The notes under the pieces are model-generated. The model worked only from the letters and a program-made list of their open reading frames with translations. It did not search any database and was not told where the DNA came from. Source: Malurus cyaneus samueli (taxonomy: Eukaryota; Chordata; Aves; Passeriformes; Maluridae). Taken from it: 64,000 nt of DNA. Position numbers and translations under genes: made by a program. Where the stretch lies: positions 50,468,050 through 50,532,049 of the forward strand of contig CM019237.1 of the NCBI GenBank assembly GCA_009741485.1, written 5' to 3'. How positions within the stretch are numbered: position 1 is the first letter of the stretch; the number at the start of each line of letters is the position of its first letter. This document shows positions 23,301 to 38,300 of the stretch, piece by piece.

Positions 23301-26300
23301 ACCACTTTTATTGTGTGGAAAGAGTTAAGTTAGTTCTTTTTCCACTTAAAAATACTTTTCTAAGTAGACATGTCAGACTGGAAAGATAAAAGTCTTCCTG
23401 AGACTTCAAGGCATCGTTTTAAATGCACACATCCTCTTATTTCCTACAAGACGAAGGGACAACTTTCAACACCGATTTTTACATACTACTGTTCTAGTAA
23501 GTAGCTTAACAGCCAGGCTGGAGCTATCTGATGGAACTACATGAAGTCTCCCCAGGAAGAATCTCTCTCTCAAGAGCTGGCAGAGAGAGATAAACAGCTA
23601 CAAGACCCTCCTGCTCTAACACAAAGAGCCATGTCAAAAATATGGCTGGATGGACGTGTTGTGCAATAATGCTCTCAGCCTTGGAGGACAAACCAGGGGG
23701 GCACAGGAGTAAGTGCTAAGCAGAAGCACTCTGGGCAAAAGAAAATCTTTTGTGAAAGCTCTGTATTTAGCAAACTGCTTTATGGCTGAATCACATTTTA
23801 GGGCACTGCGGAAAACATCACCTGGCTTTGAAACAGTGATCTTTGGGGATTAACACACTTTTCACTACTTCAGATTCCTCTTCTGTTATCTGCTGGATGT
23901 TTCTGAATATCTTTCCAAAAGCACAGGAAAAAAATGCAATGTGGAAAATAAAGCTAGGATTTTATTTTTTACCTTTTTGACTACGCTGAGTTTGTCTGGC
24001 GCGTGATCAAAAAGTGTGTCAAAGGCATCGCGCTCTGGGGGAACAATAATAAAAATCAAAACACTTTCAACAGTCAAGTATGGGAAGCAGGTTACCTGTC
24101 CAAAGCTTAAATGTTTTTTTTCCTCAGAAAGTCACATAACAGACCCAGGCTACAAGTCAGCACTCTATTTTGGTGTCTGCCTATATGCCAGAGCAAACTG
24201 TCCCAGAAATTTTAGAGGCAACTGAAAATAAACATATTCACTGATTTCCCTCTTTTGCCATTCATAATTGATAAACAAAATATGCGGGTGAAAGAAAAAT
24301 TGAAATGATACACAAATTCTGAGTAAACCTCAATCCCAACCTAAACAATAGCTCTGGTTACATTCACACTCAGTGTCAAATTCAGATATTAATCTGGTCA
24401 ATTTAAAATTACTGATAGTACCCCTGACATCAGTGAAGCTTAAACTGAACTCAAGTGAATTCTGATCCAGCTGTGTGTGAAGAGCAAATCCTATGTACAG
24501 CAAAGAGATTTAAATTGTTACCACCTTCAAAGCACTGTCCATCAATATGTAATCCAATCTGTTTTCAACATAGTTTTTAACAGCTTTTCCATGATCAAAT
24601 GCTTTTTATTTACAGAACACATTTTAATAGTCTCCTACTGTTAAATAAACAAACATTATCTAAATTCCTGCGGTATCTGAAGATACATTATTCAGCCCCT
24701 GTAGCTCCCTGACATTACTTATTTTTCAAGTATTTTTTTAATATTTAATGTAGATACACTGCAAGAGGAAAAGTTATAGTGTTCACATACTATAATGGGC
24801 AAATAAAGAAAATAAATACTTATTTTTCATTCTTTACAGGAGCACACACCTCTAAAATGAGAAATTACTTAATGCCACTAAAAAAAATAAATGCAAAAAG
24901 GGCAATCTCTTGGCATCAACATCAGAAAAGTGGGTCTTGTTTAGAAGACCAGACACACGTGGTAAGGCCTGAAGTCAAGCAAATACAGAGGAGATATGAC
25001 ACTCCATGCAGAGGAATTAGACAGAGCTGTTTGCTGAAGGTGGGTAGATAAACAGAGCTCTTGGACCTTTTGCCACAGCCTTTTGCTTCAATAGTTTTCA
25101 TGTATAAATTAAATGGTCATAATATGAAAAGGGTGTAACTCCCATTGCATGGAATTGCTAAACCCGTTGTCTAGAAAAGAAATTTCTGAAAGAGACTAGA
25201 TTCCTGTGCCTGACACAAATGAAACCAAAAAAAATTCAGAATATATTTTATTACTTACCAAATCTTCCCATCATCATCCTGCAAGTCAGAGTATTCAAAG
25301 ACATTATGTTAGTTCATGAATAATCAGTTTGGGAAGACAAGAGCATGGCTTTGACAGGTGTTTTCCTGCAATATGCAGAGGGCCAACCACTTGTGCAACT
25401 CAGGGGCTGAGCACATCACAGAGCAGACCCAAAGTGCTGCAGAAATGGCCCCAACAGAACAGCAGTGATGTCAGGGAGATCCATTTGAAACTGACGGAAA
25501 TGCTTAATTACATTTTACACATAATTATGACTTTTTATCCATCACAATTTTTATGAAGAAGGGTGAATGAATAAATGTGCTGGTGTGCACATTTTCCCCA
25601 AACATATAATCATCAGATACTAAACCCCAGCTTACAGGCAGCAAAGCCATCTGTCTCACTTTAACCTGTTTCCTCTGAAGAAAACATACATTATATCTGA
25701 ATATTATGTAAATAAAACTGCCACTTGTGAAACACATACACAGCCAGTGACATCATCAGACATATGAAGATGTTTATCAGCTGAGAATCAGACCCTAATT
25801 TGCATAGAGGAATCTGAAAGCATTCAGTGAATGCTGGATTCTGCTGATCACTGCACATTCCATAGATGTATTTGTATCTGGATACGCAACACGTTGAACA
25901 ATAAACTTCTCAATATTGTGTAATTATCAAATAACTTCATAAAATACATGTATAAACACACATGCAAATCTGCAAGCATCTTTCTTGCTAAAAAATGTCT
26001 AAGCCCCAGTCTGTAGATTACATCTTGCAAATCACATCTGGAAGAGTGAACAAACTCACTGCACTGTTCAAGATCATAGGACAGAGGGAAGGAATTCTGA
26101 CCCACAAACGTGAGCCAGAGCTCTGATCCTACAAAAACCACTGTGAGATCTTTAATGTCCACACAGAGACATTATGATCTCATTTTTGAGTGTTTCCATC
26201 TGAAAGATCTTCCCCACTAAGCACCACATGGAGCTTCATTTATCTTCAAAGCCATGGGAGGCTGAGCCAACTCTACAGGGAGCCAATACACTGATAAACT

Positions 26301-29300
26301 GAGCGAGGGCTCATCTAAGCCCCTCTTAGAAGAGCTGCCTTTAGGCCATGTGAAGGAAAATCTCAGCTTTCAGCTGAAGACAAAATGCATATCTAGCCTT
26401 CTTATAAAAAGGACTAGAAAAATATAAAGCCAAACAATCTGGTGCAAAAACTAGGGGGGGGAGAGGTTTATTTACTTAAATTATTTTTGCTGAGCTCTTC
26501 CGTCCTTAAGAGTTTTAACTGTATCACTTCCATTTTGAGAGGTAAGCCAAGGAATTGCTTTTTGTCAAACTAATTCTTCCCAAAAGTATTTACACTTAGC
26601 CCTTCACTTGATAGAGAAAACAGGACTAAGCAGAAAGTAGATATATAGACATACGTGTATATATATAGCTACATCCACTAGGCAGGGGAAACAGAGACAA
26701 AGAGAGGTCACTTTCTGTTAAAAGCATTTAAGACACTAGAATTTCCAGAGGACACTTCTCCTTTCTAGCATATTCCCAGAGACCAAATCATATAGTCAAA
26801 AAAAAGCACTACATGAAGGGATTTTGTGAATTTGGCAAGGATGGGGCAAGGTTAAATTTCTCTCTCATCTTTAGAAATGGTCTCACATCCTGCACCGAAG
26901 CGTTTTGTGCTTACTCTGTCGTGGTTGTCAGCTCCTCCGAAACATGAGTGGTCTGAAGGAGGCCTTCACGCTTCTGGAAAGGAAGATGGAATTAGCAAAG
27001 GAGAAGCTCATCAGGGGCTCACTCAGCAGTATTCAGTGCCTTTCTGAACACCAGAGGACAGAACTGGGTGAAGCACTCTCACTACATTTCACAGAGGTGA
27101 AAAAGCTGGCACAGGAGGACTCACTCCCAGAGCAGTGGCACTGATCAGGCTGACACCCAAAGGGATGTTTGGGAAACGTGTTTATACACCTCTGTTTGCA
27201 GCCAACCACCTCACTAACAATCCTCCTCCTCAGACCAGAGGTAACAGCACGTCTGGAACACAATTCAGAGACTGCCAGCCCATCTTCCATCCCCAGAGCA
27301 GCCGATGGTGCCGTGGTGTCACGCAGCAGCCTGAGCCATGTGGAGCCTGACCCTCCAGAGGGGTCTGGGACTGGAATGACACAGATGGCTGCACCCAGGC
27401 TGAGGCTCCAGAGGGCTGGCACAGCTCTCCTAGAGCAGGCATGGCACTGGGGCCACTGACATGGACACATCCCCCAAGGAAACGCAGGGAGCACGAGAAG
27501 CCCAGCTCATGATTTCACAAGGAACTGTATCTCCCTGGTACAGTGTAGTGCCTCGGTGGCATAATTCTCTGCACAAAGAAGGAGTCTCTAACCCAGAGGA
27601 ACAGCATGTGTTGAGACCCAGTTTCAAAACACCTCAGAGGCTGGAAGTGCTTTATCTGAGTTAAAAACTTGTTAAACAACTCTATGGGTTCCTTTCAAAA
27701 CTATGCCTGAACGAATTTCTTTCCTCTCTTCTCTATGTTCAAAAAGCTGACAGAAAGAGCTCAAATCTCAGCAGCCATCTAGGAACAGATCTGTCACAAT
27801 GACTTAGGGAAGGGCTCATAAAGCTTTCAAGCTCAGGTGAGCAGGGAAACCACCCCCCACCCCAGGCACAAGCTCTGTACACATTTACCATCTCAGCTGT
27901 TTTCACCAGCTGGAGCCCAGGCAAGAACTCAGAGGAAAACTGTTTAGAAGAGAAGCATATCCTTCCCCAGAAGCAATCTAAAAAATGAGACTTGAAGTCT
28001 AAAAACCAGCAAGAAGAACTCCTGCCCTTCCACCCCTCAGTCAAGAAATGAGGGCAGGCAGAGCTGGTGGAAGGGACTGAGCCTGGCTGGAGGCATGGGG
28101 GGAGCTTTTCCAGCTCTGTGCCCCCTGGGCTGGGTGCTGCCCGCTGCCACATCTCCACAGCCTCCACTCCACTATCACACTTCTATCTCATCCTGCTCCC
28201 CCGAGGGAGCCATGGGAATGGCACCAGGAGGCTTGGGGGAAAAGCCAGGATGACAGCACAGATGCAAAAATGAGGAAGCAGCTGACAGGGCAGGATTTTC
28301 TTGCACACAAAACAATGTTGTCTTTATTCCATTCCATCATGCTTCTGCTTCATGAACAGAGGGCTCCAGACCTTGCAGGCACCCGCAGCCCAGGGAGAAG
28401 ATGCTGTAACCTGTGAACAAAACCTCAGCAAGTGATGACTAGTGAGTAATGCCTCCACATGTCTGGTAAGAAAGAGGAATGGATTCTAGCACTGACTCCT
28501 CAGCTGGTGGAAAAGGAAGCACTTCTCCCCCTCTGAGGCAGCTGAGCATGCTGCTCTCACAGCAAGCCTAGGTCCCTTGACCTTGCAATCCAAAAGCAAA
28601 TGTCACTCCTTGATAAAACTTTGATTCCTTCCACCACTGGCACCAGACACATTTATTCTTCATCCTGCCTTGCCTCTGAGCTTTCAGAGTCAAACCAAAC
28701 TAAGAGGAATTACTGTAAAAACACCCCAGCTCTCCCAGCAGCACCAAGGTGTTGGTGTTGCATGCTGCAACTTTAAAAATGAGGATGAAGCAAGCTAAGC
28801 ATAAAAGATGACAATTCTTGAGCCTTGTAAAAATAACCAACACAGTGAACCTTAAGGACAACTTGTACACTTAATTCTGAGAACTTTTTTGTTTTCCTGA
28901 ATTAAGGTATTCCTTCACCATGCAAGCTTACATGTCAAATCACAGACAGAAGAATCAGCTAGAAAATCTCAGTATTTTCAGCTCTCACTGGAAGCAACAC
29001 TGAAACCAAGAGTTTCTCTCCTCCCTGCCCTCACTGAGGAGGGCTAGAATGACAGTCATATGTTGAATGACATCAGCATTTTTAATTAAAAAAAACCCAG
29101 GACCTTAAGAAACTCTCAGTCTGTCATCTCAAGATGATTAAGGAAGATAAAAATTCAATGGAAGGGCAGAATCACCACAGAACTGGAGATCTGGATACTT
29201 TCCATTCAGCAGAAAGTTGTCAGAATTTTATCTCACTTTATGGATCAGGACAGTGAAAGAGAAGAAAGAGCCCCCAACACTGACACAAGCCCACAAGGTG

Positions 29301-32300
29301 TTCTGCATTGCTCTGGGATGGGCTGTGGAAATACACATAACTTGGCTAAGCAGTAACTTTATTTCCATGGTGTAAGCAATCCTTTTGGGCAAGAAGCACC
29401 TCAGGGACTTGCACAGCATGAGGACAACTCAACAAAGTTGATAAAAACAATTGAGGTCATCTGCGAAAATGAGACTTAACTAGTTTTGAAAATGTCAGTG
29501 TGGGTGCGTTCTTACACCACACTCCCACAGCATCTTGCACAGTTTTCTCGTGGCAGGGTCAGTTCTGGAAGACTTACACAAAAGTCACTCAAACTGTTTA
29601 TTTAGCCTCTCAAATATATATCCAATCAAAAATATCCATTTAAATGAAAACCTCTCAATTAATACCTGATGTTAACTGTGATCTATTTTGACAGAACCCT
29701 AATCATTATGTGGATACATAACAAGAGGTCATTAAACAATAAGTTGGCTATATATATATATATAACAATAATGGCAATAATCTTCTTAATAGTAGTTTTC
29801 TTACTTGGATTAGGAACAACATTAACCTCATTACCATTCTGTTTGTCATTAGTATAACAAAGGCTAAACAAAGTCCATTTAAGGAGATCTGATATAGAAC
29901 CAGTATGTATTTTCAGGCCGGATTATGGATGCTGAAATACAAAAATTCAGTTTGCCAAACCATATGGCAAAAGTTCTTGTTCCAGAACAAACTGTTTCAT
30001 ACTGCCCCTTGCTTTCCATTTAAATAAACAAAGCTGAGGAGTTGCAAGCTTTTCCCAGCAGTGGGTTAGGGGCCTCTTCTTGCACAGGGCCAGCTCATGG
30101 GGCCAGAGCTCATAGCCAGCAGTGGCCACGACCATCCCCAAGACTCCAGGCTCTGGGTCCAAGAGCAAGAATTAACCTAACTCTCACTGTATGTGACACC
30201 TCCAGGCACTCCCTTAGGGACACAGGTGTTGCTCTCTCTCTCTTCCTTAGTTTCTTGTCTGTCTTTATGTCATCCTGTCATCTTAGTCTCAAGATCCAGG
30301 GACTCTGGTGAACCCGATGGTGTCTCTTCTATATCCCTCCAACAGCAAAAGAGGTGAAAATCTCCACAGCCTTCCCTCTGCTGTAGAGGTGAAGGGTTCT
30401 GAAGGATTCTGAACAAAGGATGAGGAAAGGGAGGCTTTACCTCTTTACCTAATGCTTTTTTCTAATTTAGCAGTTGCAGAATTCACTTCACTGTGCTGGG
30501 CAGAAGGAGGTTTTGAGGATCAGGGTATTATAGAACAGCTGACCAGCTTCTACTTACATCTTCCTCCTTATCTTTCCAAGACAGACAACAGAAATTTAAA
30601 AAGAAAACAGTCTCCTATTCACATTCATGTTACTTTATAACTAATTCACTGTTCTCAAGTTCTCACTGTTCCTAACTTCAGTACTGAAAGAGCTAAAGCA
30701 GCTCAAAATCATCTCCTATAGATAATATAGACATTTATTGTTAACCAGTAAGTATTCATCAATTTCTCATTTACATCACACCCTGCACCTTTAGAGCATC
30801 CAGGCACAGCCTGGAAAACATCATTACTTAATTATAAAGCAAAATGAGGCTCATCTTATCAACCACCCTGCATCTTGTAATGGGATCCACACTTTCAAAA
30901 CAGAGTGTGAGATCACTTTATCTTCTTTACTCTTGAAAGGAAACTGACTGCAGCCTGGCAGCTGGGACAGTGAATGGCACTTGCACTGAGTGCCACAGCC
31001 AACAGGCACAGCAGGAACAGAGTGATAGCTGGAACACATCTGCCTGGGGGTCAGCAGCTGGGACAAAAATTGGTTCCCCATGTCACAGACATGCAAAGAT
31101 TTCACTGGGGTACAAGGCAAGGAAAAAGCAAAAGTACAGACACTTGAAAGCAGAGTCTTGGTAGAGGGAAACAATCAAAACCAAGCAGAGAAAGAAATAA
31201 CTACAGCAGTATCTAGGGCAGGGGGGAAGCAGTCAGGGTTCCTTAGGTCAGATCTCTCTTCTCCATATCTAAGAAAAGCTAACAAAAACATAGAACTGTG
31301 AAAGCAATGATGAAAGTCTCTAGGACACGCCAAAGAAAACAACAAGTGAAGTCATCAGGGAAAAACAACACTGCTAACAGGCATTCCAGACTAGGGAGAT
31401 TCTGTGTGCCGAAACTCCTTTCTGTGCTGTTTGTGTTTCAGTGGCTTCTCTACAAAAAATGCAACGCAAAACAAAAAAAAATGCGCTAGAGTGACAGAAA
31501 GACAGGCCCAATGCTCCCTCTCACAAAATCCCATTGCACACTTACAGCTTGCTGTTGCACGTGGGGGTCCCAAACACTCTGAAGATGGGCTGCTCTTGGG
31601 GTCACATTTAAGCATATGCAATCCCAAAACGCATCCCTGGGCGTGGGACTCCATAGTAACCAGGACACACGTTTTCCAAATGACAAAGACAGGAGGCAAA
31701 GGGTGGGACAGCCCAGCAGTGCAGAGCCCCATCTGCTGCTGCCAGGAGTCGGTACTCACCCGCACAACCACCACCTGCACCGACACGTGCTCGGGCAGCC
31801 GGATGGGAGCCCGGAAATGCATGGCCAAGGCCACCAGCAGGTGAAGGATGGAAATCAGATTCTTGCCATGGATGGCTGCAGGGAACAAGGGAAATCAAGC
31901 TAAACAATGCTGAGGAGTTATTTTAAACAAACAGCTCTGCGGAAAAAAAGCAGTGAAAAATGCTTTTGGTCAACACAGCCTCTTTTTTTTTGTCCTTCTC
32001 CCTCTTCTTCCTGAATTACGAATCCAACAGTGTAACTTGCCAGGTAGCAAAACCTAGATTCAGCCATTCCTTTAAGCATGACTTACAAGCTCAAACCCTT
32101 CCACTCCCTCTCTGATTAACAAAGAGAGGCAGACTCAACCACTTGCTTTTCATTGCACTGGCAAACACTGGAGAAAACCACTCTTAGCAGACTTCCTAAG
32201 TGATATCACACTTTCTGAGACAGAAAACATTACAGAGTCCTTACAGTCAACATTCCATTTGATGGTCCAGCCATGGGGTCGGAGTAAATCATGGACAGCT

Positions 32301-35300
32301 TCCAAGACTGTCTGCAACTTCTGTTTCTGACCAATTTCAGATTGTGTCACTTCTGCCACATTCAGTTTACGGTCAGCCAGTTTTTCTGCATTTGGAAAAA
32401 ATAAAAAACAACAGGCAAAACCAGATTAGACCGTGTGAAAATAACAAGCACAGACCACTGGGCAGAGCTGGAGTCCACTAGAACATTTCTAAGAGAATTT
32501 TTTTCCTTGGAAGGAAAAATAGCTGAAAGTAAAACTTTCATCAGTGTGTCAATTCAAATAAAAATGCAACAAAACTGGTAAAATCTGGCTGAACATGCTC
32601 ATCAATCAGGTGTCAAAACATGTAACAACTTCCAGCTAGACATCAAGTTAGCAGCGATTAATTATACCTCCCAATTTCCTTCACTGCAGAAAAGCATTTG
32701 GCACAACACAGCCTTCACTACACAAGGAATCTGCACAGGTATGAAGCACTGCACTCAGAGCTAATCGTTGCTAACCGATTTTAAATGCTTGTGAATGTTC
32801 CTCAAAACACCTGACAGTCAAGGGGCACACGCAGAAAACCCTGCAAGCAGCACCCTTCAGCAGCAGCGGGGAGCCAGCAGCACCAGGTCACACACTGTGA
32901 CACACACACCCCACAGCCCAGCCCACTCTTGAAAACCTGTCCAAAGTGAGCTGAGAGCAGTCTGCCTAAGAAGCTGTGTGGATTTACATGGCACTGGAAG
33001 CCTCAAGTCTCTCTGTTTGCTAAAAGCATCCCCATAAACCCCTGCATGATCCTAAGTCTTCTCCACTGTGCTTCTTACAGCAACACACGCATTTCAAAAA
33101 TGGAAGTGGGCTGCAAAATCCCAAATACTCACCCAAGTGCATCCCTTCATTCACACAGAAGTGCACATTTTGAGTACATGCCTGCTGCCATGCATTCTCT
33201 TTTACCCCCTCGAAATTAATACTACCAGGGCCTCAAAACAGCTCTCAGCCCAAAAGCTTTCAAAAGCAAACTATACTGACAAAATTTTGGACCACACTCT
33301 TCTGCTTGGTTCCCCACTGTAAAAACCAATCTCTTCAGCCTTTTTCTACCAATATTTCAGCTGTCTGGACTACAGCTAGTCCATGAAACAAATACCTAGG
33401 AATCATCTGGATTTCCTCCTCTCTCAGCAGGCAGCCAGAGGAGAACAGATAAGAAGCTGAGGCTGCAGCTCTCAGTGAAACCAAGCACCTCCATGGTGAG
33501 ATAATGAGATATTGCACAGAGCTGCTGCTGCTGCCTGCAGCTTTGGACCAGGTTAACTTCGTGCCCTTCCAGTCTTCAGAGTCACTTTCTCTTGTGTGGA
33601 CTCACCCAGCAGCTTTTGCAGCACCTGCCCATCATAAAGGTCCTCTTCAAGTTGTTTGACAATGATTCTCTCCTCCACCAGCACATCGTTAATCCAGTCA
33701 ATCAGAACCTGCAGGCACAGAAGAAGGAGGCAAATGTCAAAAACCAAATGAAACATGTTCCTTTCATTCAAGGCAGTAATCAGGAATAGAAAACAGATGA
33801 AGTGCAAGCATATTTATGTATTTCTAAGAGATAAGGTCTGAATTTTAAAAAATAGAATAAAAGCATCTCATTGTCCCCTGTTCTTCTTATTCAGGTCTTG
33901 ACAACAGGACAAAGCATTTTATCCCCAGGTATTGCAGAATACAAAAGTCCAGAATTAATGTCTTGCTCAAATGGGTCTGATAATCAGTTTACAATTTTAA
34001 CAGTTCCCATATGCTGTCTACTCTAACTATAAAAATCAGTTATCTGTAAAACCAGAATGAGCATAGAGGACCTTTAAAAAGAAAAGGAACTAAGTTAAGT
34101 TTTCCAGGTGCCAAAGAAGTAATTTCCAAACAGTTACAGGAAAACAAACCTTGACTGTAGCTAGTAGTAACGCTCTCCTCTGATTTATCATTTGGAAAAT
34201 TTAATTGTTTTTGCAAAAATAACACAGTTCTGTGGGAAGAGACACAACGTTAATTCTTGCTACTTCCTTGGCTCCATAAGAAAAGAAGAGTATTGTCAAT
34301 CATAGACATGAGAAATCCATTAACTAGAGCCACCTAAAATAACCAGCTTAATTTAAAGATTCTGTAGTTTTTAATTTGCATAATACAAAATGGTGGATTC
34401 CTTAAATTCACTTTCTGATTAGACTCCATATTTCTGTCTCTTCTTGGCAGTTGTGATGGCTAACAAAGTTTTGGGATTTTAATATGCAAGAGACTGTGAA
34501 ACAAAAGCAAATAACCAAAATATAGACAGGCTTGCAGAGGAAAATACCCACCTTGGGAATCCTAGGGAACACAAGCATTTGAACGTGTTGGTCATGAGAA
34601 CATTTAAGTTATTTAGCCTGGCTACTGATGTTCCTTCAACCCAAAAAACTCAAATAAATTTGGTTAGGCTTAGCGAGCGCCGAGAAGCTCACAATGCAAA
34701 CACGAAATACTAATACTTCATGCATCTCTAATCCATATCTTTAGTATTTCCAAAGCATGCTGAAAATATGCAGGGCTTAAAGTCAGCTCTAAAAATAGGA
34801 ACAGTATGTAAGTGGCAAATTTTAGCTGTGTGATTTGGTAACTGCTCAGTCCATGGAAAGCAAGGATCAGCATCAATGCCCACGTATGTCCAACACTGTC
34901 CAGAGGGATTAAAGCTGAAGAACAAAAATTACTTCTCAGAACCCCTTTCTTTGAAAATAAAGGTTTTTTGGTTAATTATTTACTATTCACTATCAGCAAC
35001 TTTTGACACAAGTGGTCTTCTCTCAAATAGGTAGAGGAAGAGGGGAGGTGATTGAAGACACGGATAGACAAGGATGTGCTCTGCACCAGCAGTATCATCA
35101 CCCCACTGCTCCCCTGGGACCTTGCAGAGAAAACCTCAGACCAACTGCTCTTCCTGCACTGCACCCTCAGGATGAAGCATTCTCAGGATGTCTCCTCAGC
35201 AGCCTGTGGATACTCCCTTCCCAGTCTTGCTCCTCTACATTTAAAGCTGGGATTTTCAAAATACCAGCTGCAATTGGCACAGGGCACCAAACCTTTGGAT

Positions 35301-38300
35301 TTCCTTTGAAAATCCCAGATGGGATTAGGTCAGCACAGATTTTAGGCAGTAAAAGTGAAATGCAAGAAGATGCAGCCTAAACCAGTGAGCAGAGCTCTGT
35401 TCCCACGTGGGGAACGGCACTAGGAAAGAAAACTCCAATCACTGTTCCTGTCTCTACCAGCCTTTGTCAGGGAATAGAAGGACATCTGTGGTAAAGGGTG
35501 GGAGAGAGACATTAGACAAGTCTGCAAAGGATTACCACAGCTGGAAGACAATGAGAAGCACAATACTATCTTTCACCTCAAAAACTTCACCAGTGATACA
35601 GAAAAGTCAGACCTAGAAAAGAAGACATCATCCAGAAAGACATTTTCAAAGGTGACTGCCCAATTCCATAATTATATATGCTTGACATACACAGACGTTG
35701 ATAGACAATCAACTGAAGAAACCAAAATCATAAAAGGTTTAGATCTTCCATGAGATTTACAGAACAGACTTTCAAAGCTTATCTGGAGCTCAGTTGAAAT
35801 TATCATTTAATAATCAGATCCCATTACAGTCCCTGTAAGAAGAGGCTGGAATTCAGAAAGTCCTCAAAAGCTTTGTAAAAGGAAGACTCAAGATACTAAA
35901 GTATTTGAAATCATTAATTAATATTTTATTTTGTTTGCCCTGTGCTGAATAGTATTGAAGTCAAAATCTAGAAAATGCCAAGGAATCAAAAATAAAAGAA
36001 TAAAAAACCTGCAAGTAATGTAGGATCTAGCACCCGATTTCCAAGAATGCCAATACACAGGAATCACAGGTACAGGGTCTTAAAAAAGGGAAATACTTAC
36101 ACCATGTGCTAATTAAAATTGCCACAAAAATTTATCACTGAAAAACTTTAGGCAAAAAAACTACAAAAAAAAAAAAAACAGAACACAAAAGAGGTGCAGT
36201 CATAGGTATTTTATTAATTTAGCACCTGAATCTGAGAAAAATATCCCAAAAAACATTCTAATTTTCTCTAGCATTCAGACTACAACTCCAGCACCACTAG
36301 AAAACAAGAATTTTCAATTTATATTTAAGGAAAAAAAACATCCAGGTAGGGTTTTTTAACAGCTGTTAAAGCTGGCAAGTACTACTATTTAAAAAACACC
36401 AAACTTTGTTGATTTCTTGAGTGTGTCTTATTTAGGAGCCTGGAAAACTTTTCTGCACAGATTTTTTTTTTTTTAACTTTTATAAAGGAAACCCCACATT
36501 GCTTATTGAAACAAACATGCAGAAATCAGAAATACTTTCTGACTGTTCATGGAAAGTCAGCTCTCTCCGGTTCTTTGTAATTTCTCCTTCACAAAAAGAC
36601 AGAAGCAGGAAATATTCAATAACCTGAATGTCTAAAAATTTTAACATCCTGACACAAGCACACTGTGCTTGGTGGGAAGCAGATGAGAGCTTTTCCCTAT
36701 GCATGAAAACATGCTTAACCTCGATCTGTCTGGTCTCAAACTCCATTCCTTCATTCCTGTGCCTGCATTTCATACATCTGTAGCTCAGTATTTCATTCTG
36801 GGCTGATAAAAAGCTGCTTTTCTATAGTCTTCTATAATATTTGGGGCTGGTGGTGTGATTTTAAAAATTTAATACCATATTCTGATGTCCTCAAAACCAT
36901 GCCTAACATTTCATGCATAGCTGCACACATGAAAAGCACTTTTGAACTAGGCCAAATGCTCAGACACAGGCATTTGTAAGTGGTAAAAATTCAGAGTTCA
37001 AGGGCATAAAGACCCCGCAGTCACCACTGCACAATGGTGAACAAACTGCAAAACAACACAAAATACACGAACACATCTGGGACAATGGGAAAACAGGAAG
37101 CCCAGCCACCAAAAACAGCAAAGAAAGAACACCCTAGCTTGAATGATCCACTTCCCCTCAGCTTCTGGAAGCATTAGAAAGCAGAGATCAAAGGTATGAA
37201 ACTGGCTTCAGGGCTGAGTATGGAAATTAGTAGCACAAATTCATATTCAGGCCTCTTGACTAAGCACAAAGCACTGGCATCCTGCAAAAAAGGGGAAGGC
37301 TTCTTTTTGCCAAAAGCAGGTCACAGAGCATTTAGGAAGCTCGGTTTCATGTGGTCACATGTGAAACCACATGTCAAAGGACAGTGGCTTCATTTTGGTT
37401 TTCTCTTCACCTCAGCAAATCTAAAAAAGCCATAAAACTAGACATGGAAAAAGTTGGTATCTTCTAGGACAGTGAGTACTTTACTACAAATGAGAATGTT
37501 TACTCTTTTCAGGCAGTGTCTAGAGCTGCAATGTTTGGATCTGTATAAAGTTTAGATGAGCCTTTTAAAGGCTAGAAGTTGCTGTAGTATCAGCCAATCT
37601 TACAGATGTCTTTGCAGTGAGGAAAAGCACCTTAGAACTGTGACTTTTGTCAAGGCACTTTCACATGAGACCCAACTGTTGTTCTAACATTCTGAACTCA
37701 ATTAGCAGAACCTCTTTTTCACATATTTCCAACCAAAAAATCGAAATACCGAAAAATCAGAAACCCCTATGAAATCTGCAACTTTTGTGAAGTGTTAAAG
37801 TGTCTTTTCAGAGTCTTTGATTCAATTCCTACAGCCTGTTAACCCTAACTGTGTTCAGAATGGCAATCAGCAATGAAGCTCTTGAAACCTCTACCCTTCC
37901 ATCTTTTTACACAACACATAAAGAAACACACATGAACAACAAGGATTAACCTCATTTTCTTTAAGTATTCAAAAGAGAGCTAGAAGAATCCCCAAACACT
38001 ACTTACAATTAGTGATATGAGTAAGAGCAAGGGAAATTTATATATTAATGAAAACTGAATTTTAATCAGATTCACAATAATATATATAATAGAAACTTAT
38101 ATCACAGGACATATCTGTATCTGATCACAAACTAGCCCAAAACTATATTATTCAAATACTTACTATAAATTAGTTGGGCACTTGGCATATATTGGACAAG
38201 GAATAAAAGCTCACTCATTTCAGACATTAGAAGTAGACCATTTTGTGAATAAAATATTCATACATATATACAAACACAAACAGTAAACTCATATCTCTTT

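Noticed and set aside
26905..27144. Plus-strand frame of 79 codons
   Set aside because: It overlaps PARVB exon 7 on the opposite strand; the minus-strand exon with splice sites and protein match explains the sequence.
31391..31888. Minus-strand open frame of 165 codons
   Set aside because: It contains PARVB exon 6 but continues through the donor into intron 6; only 31760-31875 is coding.
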